Shown here one piece after another: positions 27,458 to 36,049 of a stretch of 64,000 nt of DNA (its first letter is position 1; every line of letters starts with the position of its first letter). The notes under the pieces are model-generated. The model saw nothing but the letters and a program-made list of their open reading frames with translations, was not told the origin of the DNA and did not search any database. Both the position numbers and the translations under genes were made by a program. The DNA comes from a virus. The stretch covers positions 1-64,000 of IMG/VR virus record IMGVR_UViG_3300042015_000154; one strand, 5' to 3'.

Positions 27458-27930
27458 CAGGCTTCCTCCGGCGGCGGGGGCGTCTCAGTATACGGCTCGC
27501 CATTCCAGCCGAAGGCCCCCGGCTGTGGGAGCTGGGCGATCACTTCCTCGATCGTCGGCACGGTCGGTGGCAACTGGCCGTTGAGGCCGTCGCGCCATGC
27601 GTACGCCGCCACCCACACCGCGTCGCGCCAGCGGATGATCGCCTCAGCGTCCGCCTTGAACTCCGGCACGGTGCTGGTCGCGTACGTCGCGCACGACACC
27701 ACGCTGTCGTAGCCCTTCTGGCGCGCGGTCATGTCCATCCACGCCTGCACGCCCGGAATCACCGCGGCGAGGATCGCCTCGAACGTCAGCCCGGGCGGCG
27801 GCAGGGGCGTGTTGCCCGCGGCCAGCCAGTCCTCGTACTCCGCCCACAGGCGGTGTCCGCGCGGGATGGTGGTGTTGGTGTCGACCAGCGTGATCAGGTC
27901 GGCATTGGTGGTCAACTGGTAGGTGGTCAT
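27457..27930 (-). CDS. putative tail fibre assembly protein
   Basis: 157 residues with an N-terminal NTTIPRGHRLWAEYEDWLAAG ... PLPPP segment and a helical KGYDSVVSCATYATSTVPEF ... IIRWRDAVW block. This combination is typical of small chaperone-like proteins encoded beside phage tail fibres. It overlaps the fibre gene by 4 bases and the next gene by 1 base. Confidence 0.68.
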   Translation of the reverse strand: MTTYQLTTNADLITLVDTNTTIPRGHRLWAEYEDWLAAGNTPLPPPGLTFEAILAAVIPGVQAWMDMTARQKGYDSVVSCATYATSTVPEFKADAEAIIRWRDAVWVAAYAWRDGLNGQLPPTVPTIEEVIAQLPQPGAFGWNGEPYTETPPPPEEA

Positions 27931-29159
27931 AGCTCGCTATCCAGATCGACGGTGGCGTTGGCGGATTGACCATCGGCTGCTTGCAATGAGCCCGCCTCAC
28001 CCACCGTGCCCGAAGCCACGTTCGACAGGATCACTGCCGTTTGTGATGTGGCATCACTTACACCCGACGAGGTGACCGCAACCGCGCCGGTCGGCGTCAG
28101 GATGCGCCACGTCGACGCAGCCGAGACGGTGACGGCCGGTGGTGCGCGCATCTGCTGGAACATGAAGGGGGTGAAATACTGCAACCCGGTGCGACAGAAC
28201 CCGAGGCCCATGTTGATGCGAAAGCCGGATTCACCGCCGAAGCGGCGGAAGAAGCGCTGGCACTGGATCAGGCTGATGGCGTCGGGCAGGAACTCGAAAT
28301 CCGTGACCGTATCGCCGTCCTCGACCTGCAGGCATGCGATGTCGACGAACCCGGTCGACGCGTTGGTCATGCCGCCGCTGCGCAGCTGGAAGTTAGCGTC
28401 AGAGCCCGCCGCGAACCAGAAGTGGATGAGCAGGCAGCTGTCGCCCATGTTGTGGACCTTGCCCAACATCGACGGCATTGTCACCGTGCGCGAGAAGCGC
28501 TGCCAACTGGTGGTCAGTTGATACTTCCGGTCGGCGTAGATGTTCTCTGTTGCCGAGCCGCCGCTACCGTAGTTCAGAATGAGTTCCAGCGACATCTCGC
28601 GCGCGCCGGTCACCGTTTTGGCGTACCACGAGATCGTGATCTGCTTGTTGGCGAAACGGCGCAGGTTCTCGATGCGCTGGAAATAAACGGTGTACGCCGT
28701 CGCGCCCGCATCCACCGTGTCGATCGAGCAGCGCTGGAAAAAAACCGGGTTCCCGGGCACGTCCGTCTGCCCCATGTCGAACGCTTGCCGGTTCGTGGAG
28801 ATGTTGTTGAGGGCACTCGCAAAGGCCCAGCGATCTGCGCAATACCTCTGGCCGTTGGTGAACGAAGATACCGACGTGCCGCGCTGCCACCAGCGGTGGT
28901 GGCCATTGATGAGGTAGTTCTTGAACGACATGCCGCCCAGCGGGTCATCGCCGAACGCACGACCAGCGACCAGAACGCCATTCGCGTTGTACTGCAGCAC
29001 GCCGGCATCGATCAGCTCGCCAAGGCGCACAGCGCTCTGCATGGGGTCGCCGATGCGGCCCAGCAGATTCATCGCCATGTTCAACTTCTCGACGGGCGCC
29101 TGCAGGTTGAGACCGCCACGCGCGGGCAGAAGCGAAGGCTTTTCGATCTTGAACGTCAC
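27927..29159 (-). CDS. tail fibre / receptor-binding protein
   Basis: 410 residues. The segment YLINGHHRWWQRGTSV ... YCADRWAF (about 83-115) is the start of a carbohydrate-binding-like beta-sandwich found in many phage and prophage fibres. The region ISWYAKTVTGAREMSLEL ... WQRFSRTVTMP continues this fold. The C-terminus is Ala/Val/Ser-rich beta structure. It likely contacts the host receptor. Confidence 0.8.
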   Translation of the reverse strand: MTFKIEKPSLLPARGGLNLQAPVEKLNMAMNLLGRIGDPMQSAVRLGELIDAGVLQYNANGVLVAGRAFGDDPLGGMSFKNYLINGHHRWWQRGTSVSSFTNGQRYCADRWAFASALNNISTNRQAFDMGQTDVPGNPVFFQRCSIDTVDAGATAYTVYFQRIENLRRFANKQITISWYAKTVTGAREMSLELILNYGSGGSATENIYADRKYQLTTSWQRFSRTVTMPSMLGKVHNMGDSCLLIHFWFAAGSDANFQLRSGGMTNASTGFVDIACLQVEDGDTVTDFEFLPDAISLIQCQRFFRRFGGESGFRINMGLGFCRTGLQYFTPFMFQQMRAPPAVTVSAASTWRILTPTGAVAVTSSGVSDATSQTAVILSNVASGTVGEAGSLQAADGQSANATVDLDSEL

Positions 29160-31000
29160 GGGATCTGCTCCAGCGCCTTCACCGTGTCAGCGACGACGAG
29201 CGAGAACAGCGGCGACACGCCCTGCACTTCGAGTTCCCACATCGTCGCCTTGTAGCCGCTGGGCAGGCGCACCGGGTTCTCGTCCATGACTTCGCTGAAG
29301 AATCGCAGGATGCCGTCGCCGTAGAGCTTCACAGCGATGCCCACACCGGTGACCTCGCCCTCCGTCGGCGAGATTCCAAGGATCTGCCAGTCCGGCGGAC
29401 CATTGAGCGAACCGCCGTAGTACGGCACGCCGTCGACGGGCGCGAGCGTGGTGCGTCGGCCGCCACCGATCGCCAGCGAGTTGATCGAGTAACCGGTCAG
29501 CTGCTGGGCGGGAGGCAGTGGGATGCCGCCGCTGTTACCGATGAAAGATCCGCGCACCTGCATCGCACCGAAGTTCACGGGCTTGTTCTGCAGGAACTGC
29601 TTGGAGCGCCACGTGTACACCTCCTGCTGCGTGGTGTCGCCGTCCCACTCACAGATCCGATCGGGGCCGCCTTCCGGGTCAATGACGGTCACCAGCGTCT
29701 GGCCGGTGAGCGCGTCGGTGTCCACCGACAGCACGCCCTCCTGCTGCAGCTGCGTCCAGCCAGTCACCGGGTCGTCGAAACCGACCGTGTAGCCCAGCTC
29801 GTCGGTGTAGAACGACAGGTAGCGATCTTGGTAGATCGACGCGAGCGTGCTGCGCGGCGTGAACTGCGCAAGCCACTCGTCCTTCGTCACCCAGTTGCGC
29901 GACACGATCTGGCCGCTGTTCGCGTTGCCGTCGATCAGCACCAGTCCGTCCGTGCTGGGGTACAGCACACCGGCCACTGTGTTGGCGATGCCGCGCTTGG
30001 CCAAACAGGGCTGAATCGACTCCATCTTCTGGAGCATCAGCGACTCGGGCGTCTGGCCAACGAGCAGGTACGGGCGCCCTTCTGTGAGCACCGCGATCGT
30101 GTTGCCGAAGGTGGCGAGCCCAACGATGTTGTCCTCCACCGCCCACGCGTAATCGTCCGGCCACGCATGCGGGTAGTACGGCACGCACGCACGCACCGTG
30201 CGGCCGGTGAAGCCCACCATGAAGCCGCCGGCAACGCCGGTGAGGCCCAGCAGGTTGGCCGGCGGCAAGCCCCAGCCCAACGAATCGAGCGGCGGGTTGT
30301 CCGCGAGATCCACCGCCGTCACGTTGTCGACGTACGACGCCGGGCGCGACCCGATCGCCCACTCGTTGACCATGCGGTAGTCGACGCCCGTGGCAGATGT
30401 GATCGTGCGGTACAGGCGCAGCGTGGTGACGTTGCCGTAGCCGGCCGGGATCGTCAGCGCGTTGAGGCCGTTGATCGTCCACGTGCCGTCCGCATTACCA
30501 GCGGCGCTCACCACCGCGCCGGGTGCGCTCTCTTCGCCGAAGCTGGTGACCAGCGACACGGTGTACACGCGCGTTTCGGCGTTCGCGACGGAGCCGCCGG
30601 TGGGCACGACGGTGAAAGTGCCGACTGGCGACGGAACGCCCAGCTTGAACGGTGGGTTGCCGTCTTCGATGCGCTGCGTCGTGGTGACGTACGCGCCGGT
30701 GGGGTCGGTGTAGTACAGACGACCCAGCGTCTCGTTCAGCAGGGGCGCCTTCACCACGTCCGCGTCGGTGGCGAACGTCAGGTAGCGATCGAACGTGTTG
30801 TGGCGGTAGTGGAAGACCTTGCGGGTAGCGCCGGGGGCCTGCGCGGACTCGTCGAGTGCACGCAGGTGATTCCACGAACGCAGCTCGCCGCTGTATAGCT
30901 TTGCGTTGAGCGCGAACTGCGCAGCATTGTCCGGCAATCCACGGTCGGCTAGACGCGGGATGATGCCGCCGAATAGCGTGACGCGGATTGCTGCGGCCAT
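29156..31000 (-). CDS. tail nozzle / stabilisation protein
   Basis: 614 residues, predicted mostly beta structure. The N-terminus (LFGGIIPRLADRGLPDNAAQFALNAKLYSGEL) is a common beginning of podoviral tail hub or DNA-stabilisation proteins. Repeated propeller-like blades with Trp/Tyr-Gly turns follow. Size and position after the adaptor genes fit a nozzle that plugs the portal-tail channel. It overlaps the fibre gene by 4 bases. Confidence 0.78.
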   Translation of the reverse strand: MAAAIRVTLFGGIIPRLADRGLPDNAAQFALNAKLYSGELRSWNHLRALDESAQAPGATRKVFHYRHNTFDRYLTFATDADVVKAPLLNETLGRLYYTDPTGAYVTTTQRIEDGNPPFKLGVPSPVGTFTVVPTGGSVANAETRVYTVSLVTSFGEESAPGAVVSAAGNADGTWTINGLNALTIPAGYGNVTTLRLYRTITSATGVDYRMVNEWAIGSRPASYVDNVTAVDLADNPPLDSLGWGLPPANLLGLTGVAGGFMVGFTGRTVRACVPYYPHAWPDDYAWAVEDNIVGLATFGNTIAVLTEGRPYLLVGQTPESLMLQKMESIQPCLAKRGIANTVAGVLYPSTDGLVLIDGNANSGQIVSRNWVTKDEWLAQFTPRSTLASIYQDRYLSFYTDELGYTVGFDDPVTGWTQLQQEGVLSVDTDALTGQTLVTVIDPEGGPDRICEWDGDTTQQEVYTWRSKQFLQNKPVNFGAMQVRGSFIGNSGGIPLPPAQQLTGYSINSLAIGGGRRTTLAPVDGVPYYGGSLNGPPDWQILGISPTEGEVTGVGIAVKLYGDGILRFFSEVMDENPVRLPSGYKATMWELEVQGVSPLFSLVVADTVKALEQIP

Positions 31001-31001
31001 A

Positions 31002-31199
31002 TCAGTCTCCGGGGGTGTTCGGGGTGTTCGGGGTGTTCGGGGTGTTGGCCTTGGCGGCCTCTTCCGCGGCCTTCGCCGCCAGTTCGAGTTGCTTGTTCAG
31101 CCAGTTGTTCACCTGCACAAAGGCAGGAACTTCGACGCCTTTGAGTTCCGTCCGCTTCAGGAATTCAGCGCAGGTGTGGATGCACTCTTGGTCGTTCAT
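31002..31199 (-). CDS. 65-aa protein with NTP tripeptide repeats
   Basis: An N-terminal helical domain (residues 1-48) ends in three Asn-Thr-Pro repeats and PGD. The repeats are encoded by a 9-bp tandem array at 31012-31047. No family is recognised. Its stop lies 1 base before the nozzle ATG, so coupling is likely. Confidence 0.65.
   Translation of the reverse strand: MNDQECIHTCAEFLKRTELKGVEVPAFVQVNNWLNKQLELAAKAAEEAAKANTPNTPNTPNTPGD
31012..31047. repeat. 9-bp tandem repeat, four copies
   Basis: GGGGTGTTC is repeated at 31012, 31021 and 31030, with an imperfect copy (GGGGTGTTG) at 31039. On the coding strand it gives Asn-Thr-Pro. Copy number could vary by slippage without shifting the frame. 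Confidence 0.92.
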
Positions 31200-31202
31200 A
31201 GA

Positions 31203-32438
31203 TCACCGCAGGTTGAGGGCCTTTTTGATCTTCTGGATCTCGATGTGGTTGGCCAGACCCACTTCGAGACCGATCTTCGCGTAGTCCACCGAGCGGTTGC
31301 CGGGAACACCGCCGACGAAGCGATCGAGCTTGCGGCGCAGAAGATCCTGCGCGACCAGACCGAAGCCTTCGCGGTCATCGGACTTGTTGAGCCAGTCCTT
31401 GAACAGCAGCTTCCCGGGCAGCTCGACGTCCACGTCGCGGCGCTTGATGTTGTACTTGAAACGCTTGTCCGAGTACGACTGCACGTCGACGAACTGGGCG
31501 AGGCCGCTGGCGTTGATCACGCCATGATTCGTGCCGTTGCCGACACCGTGCGGGCGCAGGTAGATGCCGCCGCCCGAACCGCCCAGCACGAGATCCGTGC
31601 CACCCGACTGCACCCGGCCGTCACCAACGGTAATGGCAGCGGAAGTAGTGAGGCTGCCAGATACGCTCGGGTTGCTGACGTTGAGCTTCGAGTTCGGGTC
31701 GAAGTTACCCGTCGTCCACAGGTTCTGCCCGTCCGCCGTAAAAGCGCCACCGTTCCAGCCGATGTTGTGGTTGCCGGTGCCGAACGCGAGGAAGCCCACC
31801 GCCGCATTCGCGACACCTTGCAGACGCATCATGTTGGCGACGTTGCAGTCGATCAGCACCGCATCGTTGCCGACCTTCAGCGAGGCCGAGCCCGTACCCG
31901 CCACCTCGACCACGAGGTTGCCGGTGATCGACAAGTCGCCGGTGATCGTACCGCCGGTCTTGTCGAGCTTCAGCGCCAGCTCGACGTCGGTGGCGACCGC
32001 GGGAGGGATCACCGCCATATCGAGCACGCCACCGGTGAGGGTTGGCACATTCGTCGGCAGCTGGGCCGCTGTCAGCTTCGCCGTGCCGTCGAGCGTGGCC
32101 ACACCGTTGGCCAAACCGGCCATCGTGTGCCAGTCGATGTCGCGCAGCAGCTGCGCGGTAGCACGCAGCTCGACCACCGAACCTGTGGTCATCGCGACTG
32201 CACTGGTGCCGTCCTGCCCGCGCGTAACGGTCAGGGTGTCCGCCGACTTCGCGGTCACCTTCACGATCTCGACGGTGCCGAGCGTGTTGTGCACGATGGT
32301 GGCGTAGTACCAGTTGCCCGCCGTGACGGCGGGGAAGCTCGAACCCTGCCCAGCACCGAGCAGGATCGCAGTGTCGGCCGGGCCGATGTTCGCCGCGAGC
32401 AGGCCGGCAACGTTGTTGGCGAAGATGGGCTGCGGCAT
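31203..32438 (-). CDS. tail fibre with C-terminal S74 self-cleaving chaperone
   Basis: 411 residues from ATG 32438. The upstream part of the same frame lies inside the adaptor gene and was excluded. The N-terminal domain (about 1-105) looks like a virion-attachment beta domain. The centre has repetitive beta structure. The C-terminus carries Y-S323-D324-K-R-F-K, the cleavage signature of the peptidase S74 intramolecular chaperone, followed by the usual helical tail (GLVAQDL ... HIEIQKIKKAL). Such fibres trimerise and then remove the chaperone. Confidence 0.88.
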   Translation of the reverse strand: MPQPIFANNVAGLLAANIGPADTAILLGAGQGSSFPAVTAGNWYYATIVHNTLGTVEIVKVTAKSADTLTVTRGQDGTSAVAMTTGSVVELRATAQLLRDIDWHTMAGLANGVATLDGTAKLTAAQLPTNVPTLTGGVLDMAVIPPAVATDVELALKLDKTGGTITGDLSITGNLVVEVAGTGSASLKVGNDAVLIDCNVANMMRLQGVANAAVGFLAFGTGNHNIGWNGGAFTADGQNLWTTGNFDPNSKLNVSNPSVSGSLTTSAAITVGDGRVQSGGTDLVLGGSGGGIYLRPHGVGNGTNHGVINASGLAQFVDVQSYSDKRFKYNIKRRDVDVELPGKLLFKDWLNKSDDREGFGLVAQDLLRRKLDRFVGGVPGNRSVDYAKIGLEVGLANHIEIQKIKKALNLR

Positions 32439-32439
32439 G

Positions 32440-33075
32440 TCAGGCTCCGAATCCCGCGACACCGCGGAACGTGCTTTGGTTTGGCTGGCCACCGTCGCGG
32501 AGGTTGCCGCGGATGGTACGGATGGCGCCGTTGAATGTGCGGCCGGCTTCCTTCGCCGCTTGGCCCGCCGTCCACGGCTTGCCCGGCATCGCGTACATGA
32601 TCGCCATGACGCCGGCAGCGATCGCTTCGGCGTGGTGCGCTAGCAGTTCTTCGGGGAACGTGGTCGCGTCCTGCTTGAGCGTGGTCGCTGCGCGCACGCT
32701 GATCGTGTAGATCGCGTCGGGCGTCGGCGACAGGGTGATGATGTCCGGCAACGACGTCCACCAGCTGTCGGGCTTCGCCGGCGAACGCAGGTAGCGTGCG
32801 GACTCGGGACGGGCGCGAAGCTCGCGCTCGATGCCGCTGCCGGGCTCGTCGTAGAACACCTCCAGCACGCTCGACACCTGACCGAAGCCCGGGATCAGCT
32901 GGTAGGTGGACATGCCCGCAGTGGTGTCGAAGGCGAACGTCTCGCGCACGAGTGTGGTGCGCTTCATGAACTCGCGCAGCACCTTGCGGATCTGCTCGTT
33001 GATGAAAGCCGGCTCCGCGCCGGGGAGGTATGGGCGGACTTGATCGTAGAGGGTGCTGAAGGGCACGTTGGCCAT
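32440..33075 (-). CDS. head-tail adaptor / tail tubular protein A-like
   Basis: 211 residues. The N-terminus (FSTLYDQVRPYLPGAEPAFINEQIRKVLREF) and the central beta region, followed by C-terminal helices (AEAIAAGVMAIMYAMPGKPW), follow the layout of podoviral adaptor proteins that join the portal to the nozzle. Gene order portal-capsid-adaptor-nozzle supports it. Confidence 0.75.
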   Translation of the reverse strand: MANVPFSTLYDQVRPYLPGAEPAFINEQIRKVLREFMKRTTLVRETFAFDTTAGMSTYQLIPGFGQVSSVLEVFYDEPGSGIERELRARPESARYLRSPAKPDSWWTSLPDIITLSPTPDAIYTISVRAATTLKQDATTFPEELLAHHAEAIAAGVMAIMYAMPGKPWTAGQAAKEAGRTFNGAIRTIRGNLRDGGQPNQSTFRGVAGFGA

Positions 33076-33078
33076 GAC

Positions 33079-33417
33079 TCAAACCCCCTTGATCAGCTTG
33101 CTGTTGAGTGCCTGCTGCAGAACCATCGCGCGACCGTCGACGGCGAACTCATCATCGCGCATCTCGGCGCTGCCCGTCACGAAGTCGACGACGGCGCGGA
33201 AGAACTGGTCGGGGAGGGGGAACGGATCGGTGAGCTGCAGCTCATCCGGCACCGTTGCGGTGAAGTCGGTCACGAACAGATCAGGACGCACCGAGCGCGC
33301 CTGATGCAGCGCATCAAGCACGTAGGCCTGCATGTCGCCGTCGGGGTAGCGCGTGCCCGCGTTGTCGTTCAGCGGGATGCGTGCGCGCACGATTACGTCC
33401 TGAACTGTCCGTGCCAT
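33079..33417 (-). CDS. DUF6682-like head-tail connector protein
   Basis: 112 residues. It opens with VQDVIVRARIPLNDNAGTRYPDGDMQAYVLDALHQARSV, close in pattern to DUF6682-type phage proteins, which sit beside adaptor genes. It probably helps complete the connector. It ends 3 bases before the adaptor gene. Confidence 0.68.
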   Translation of the reverse strand: MARTVQDVIVRARIPLNDNAGTRYPDGDMQAYVLDALHQARSVRPDLFVTDFTATVPDELQLTDPFPLPDQFFRAVVDFVTGSAEMRDDEFAVDGRAMVLQQALNSKLIKGV

Positions 33418-33427
33418 GTCAGCTTAC

Positions 33428-33793
33428 TCAGGCGATGGGCGGGAGAACCGGGGCCGGCATGACGGGCGCCGGGGATACCGGCTGCGGCGCGACCGGGGCG
33501 GCAACGACGGGAGCTTCTGCGACCACAGTGGGCTGCGGCACGACGGTGACCGGCTCGTCCTCTTCGGCGAGCTGGATGGTGCTGGGCTGCACGGCGGCCT
33601 GTACCGGGGCCGACAGCGAGATGGCCTGCACCGGGACGTCGACGTCGCCGCGCAGGTACTTCTCGATCTCGTTCTGGTTGGCCGGGCGCCACTCGGTCAG
33701 GTGTTCGTCTTCGTAGCCTTCGGCCGCGCCGGACTGCGCCGGGTAAATGCCGTTGTTGAACAGGCTGACGTAGTGGGTGAACTTGGCAGGCAT
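33428..33793 (-). CDS. capsid-adjacent protein with Pro/Val tail
   Basis: 121 residues. The first 60 residues form a small domain (HYVSLFNNGIYPAQSG ... LTEWRPANQNEIEKYL). The remainder is an extended Pro/Val/Ala stretch. It is directly downstream of the capsid gene across a terminator. It could be a capsid decoration protein; not shown by sequence. Confidence 0.68.
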   Translation of the reverse strand: MPAKFTHYVSLFNNGIYPAQSGAAEGYEDEHLTEWRPANQNEIEKYLRGDVDVPVQAISLSAPVQAAVQPSTIQLAEEDEPVTVVPQPTVVAEAPVVAAPVAPQPVSPAPVMPAPVLPPIA

Positions 33794-33810
33794 GGGTGGT
33801 CTCCTAAGAA

Positions 33811-33840
33811 AAACCCCGCCGGGGGAGTCCGGCGGGGCTT
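33811..33840 (-). terminator. terminator after the major capsid gene
   Basis: On the minus strand a 9-bp stem (CCGGCGGGG pairs across 33814-33822 and 33829-33837) with a 6-base loop is followed by TTTTT. Placed just below the capsid gene, it should make capsid mRNA more abundant than the genes beyond it. Confidence 0.85.
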
Positions 33841-33862
33841 AACTTATCACGGCTGCAGGCGA

Positions 33863-34789
33863 TCAGCCCTTGACCACGACGCCCTCGACCAGCAGCGTCG
33901 GCTGGATCACCGCACGGCCGTAGACGAGCAGGCCGCGCATCAGGGTGCCGAAGGTCGACTCGGCGCGCAGGCTTTCGGTCTTGGTCAGCTGCGTGGCGAA
34001 GGTCAGGGCCTTCGGGTGCAGCGCGAACACGTAGTGGTTCGCACCCGTCTTGGGCAGCAGGTTGGACAGGTAGACCTCGAAGCGGTCGATCATGCCGAGG
34101 CGGCCGTTGCGGGCGATCGACACCGAGTCGCCAGTCAGGGACGCATCCTTCAGATCGGACTTCTTGATCATGCCCGCGAACCATGCCGGGATGACCAGCT
34201 TGCGGCCGGTTTCCGGAACGTTCGCCTCGTCCATCACCGTGCCCAGATCGACGATGTAGTCGATGACGTTGGTCTTGGTGATTGCGACCGGAGTGGCCGC
34301 GATGCCCAGGTTGATGTTCGCCGAGATGCGACCCGCGGTGGCGCCGCGGTTGGCCGCGTCCGCCTTGCCGACGAGGTACGCCAGTACGTCGGTGTCGACC
34401 ACGATCTTCAGCTGTTCGGAGGCGTTCTCGGCCCACTTCGGAACCATGTTGATCATGGCCTGTGCATCGGCCACGTCATCCATGATGAAGTTCCAATACT
34501 TGCCCTGATCGATCAGCAGGCTCACCGTGTCGGCGGCCGGACGCTGGACGTTCAGGTTGTCGCCCATGCGGTAGTTGCTGATCGTGATATCCGGGATCTT
34601 GTTGATGATCACGGTATCGCCGAAGTTCTTGATCTCGCCTTCGTAGTCGGTGGTCGAGATCTGCGTGAGCACTGTTGCGTCATAGAAACGCTCCAGCGTC
34701 TTGCGCGACCACAGCTGCGGAATCAGCTTGCCCGAGTAATCCGGGTGCGCCGGCGGGGTGGGACCGGGAGTTAGCGGGAAAACTGCCAT
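33863..34789 (-). CDS. major capsid protein
   Basis: 308 residues with a start (HPDYSGKLIPQLWSRKTLERFYDATVL), an internal GDTVIINKIPDITI block, a helix (VADAQAMINMVPKWAENASEQL) and a C-terminus rich in beta strands, consistent with an HK97-fold capsid protein of podoviruses. It follows the scaffold gene and has its own terminator at 33811-33840, both expected for the most abundant virion protein. Confidence 0.9.
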   Translation of the reverse strand: MAVFPLTPGPTPPAHPDYSGKLIPQLWSRKTLERFYDATVLTQISTTDYEGEIKNFGDTVIINKIPDITISNYRMGDNLNVQRPAADTVSLLIDQGKYWNFIMDDVADAQAMINMVPKWAENASEQLKIVVDTDVLAYLVGKADAANRGATAGRISANINLGIAATPVAITKTNVIDYIVDLGTVMDEANVPETGRKLVIPAWFAGMIKKSDLKDASLTGDSVSIARNGRLGMIDRFEVYLSNLLPKTGANHYVFALHPKALTFATQLTKTESLRAESTFGTLMRGLLVYGRAVIQPTLLVEGVVVKG

Positions 34790-34820
34790 TTTGGCGTTCC
34801 TCTACGTCGGGGTTGGTGGG

Positions 34821-35837
34821 TCACTGGTCAACGATCACGCGACCACCAGCCAGCGCTGAGAGGTAGCGTTGTTCGAGGTTGTTGAAGTCCGCGTCCGAGA
34901 TGGTCCCCTTCCGCTTGCGCTCGTACAGTTCGTTGACCTGACTCATCGTCCACTGTTCACCAGTGGGCTGCTGGGTCGGGGCCGCGGCGGCGGGGGAGGT
35001 TGCGGGGGCGGCCAGACTGGTCGGATCGACCATCGGCTGCGGAGCTGTGGGCTGTGCGGACGGTGCCGGCGAGGCCGGGGAATCCTTTACAGCGGTCGGG
35101 TCAAAAACCCGGAACAGCGCAACTACGCGACCAGCATCGAGGCTCTTGTGGGCGTCGGACAACAGGTCGCCGTACTTTCGGCCGGACAATACATCCCTCG
35201 TGTCAAGCCAGTCAAGGAACTTCGCGTTGTTCTGCAGCACCTCCCACGTCGGCACCTTTTCGTCGAGCACCGCCTCGTACCGCAGGGTGCGCTGCTGGAG
35301 CGTTTCCTGCTGCACGGAGGTGGCCAGCGTAGTGGCGCGGCCAACGCTGCCTTCGAGGCCGGCAAGGCGGTTGCTGATCTCGGTGAGCTGGCGGCCAAAA
35401 TCACCCGTGTGCTGCCGGATCATGCGCTCTACGAAGTCGACGGTCTCGGCGCCGAACTCGCTACGGTCCTGTTCCGTGATCAGGTTCACAGGTGCGGGCG
35501 CCGGCGCGGGCGGAGCGGCGACCTGCTCGCGCAAGCGGCGGATCTCTTCCTCCAGCACGCGGTTGCGCTCGCGCTCGGCCTCTGTGCGGCCGCGCATCGA
35601 TGCCAGTTCGTGCGACAGCTGCGACAGCTGCTGGGTCACATCGACGGGGACTGCGCCCGGGGCCTGCGGCGGCGGGGTCGGATCCTGCGGCGGAGCAGCG
35701 GCGGCTGGCGGGGCGGTCGGATCCGGGATGGTGATGGTCGCGGGTTCCGGGGCGGTCTGGAGCTGCTTAGCCAGTTCTGCCAGCTGTGCATCTGCCTGAG
35801 CACCATCAGCCACGACACGGTGGGGGATGTTGTTCAT
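34821..35837 (-). CDS. capsid scaffolding protein
   Basis: 338 residues. Pro/Ala-rich regions flank a long coiled coil (about 68-110, LSQLSHELASMRGRTEAERERN...) and a second helical segment (about 118-190). The C-terminal 50 residues (TMSQVNELYERKRKGTISDADFNNL) are charged and helical, as in capsid-binding ends of scaffolds. The gene lies between portal and capsid, the usual position. Confidence 0.85.
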   Translation of the reverse strand: MNNIPHRVVADGAQADAQLAELAKQLQTAPEPATITIPDPTAPPAAAAPPQDPTPPPQAPGAVPVDVTQQLSQLSHELASMRGRTEAERERNRVLEEEIRRLREQVAAPPAPAPAPVNLITEQDRSEFGAETVDFVERMIRQHTGDFGRQLTEISNRLAGLEGSVGRATTLATSVQQETLQQRTLRYEAVLDEKVPTWEVLQNNAKFLDWLDTRDVLSGRKYGDLLSDAHKSLDAGRVVALFRVFDPTAVKDSPASPAPSAQPTAPQPMVDPTSLAAPATSPAAAAPTQQPTGEQWTMSQVNELYERKRKGTISDADFNNLEQRYLSALAGGRVIVDQ

Positions 35838-36049
35838 TTGAGATCCTTGAGTTCTTGGAGGTTTTCCTGCAGCTGCTTGGCCCGACCTTGGATCTCGGGG
35901 AGGGCGGCCACAGGTGTGGTTACCAGCAGAGTCTTCATGTACTCCAGCAAGGCGTGCTGATGCGCCATGTAGGTCTGGAAGTCGGGGTTGCTCATCAGGC
36001 GTTTCATCGCCTGTTCGGTGCGCGGTTCAGGACGCGGCTTGGTCATCAT
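35834..36049 (-). CDS. small helical protein between portal and scaffold
   Basis: 71 residues, nearly all helical and charged, beginning with two consecutive Met codons. No family recognised. It overlaps both the portal (4 bases) and the scaffold (4 bases). A minor head-assembly role is plausible by position. Confidence 0.65.
   Translation of the reverse strand: MMTKPRPEPRTEQAMKRLMSNPDFQTYMAHQHALLEYMKTLLVTTPVAALPEIQGRAKQLQENLQELKDLK

Noticed and set aside
30906-32534. Plus-strand open frame of 542 codons opposite the fibre gene
   Set aside because: Shadow of the S74 fibre gene; no ribosome site or recognisable domain.
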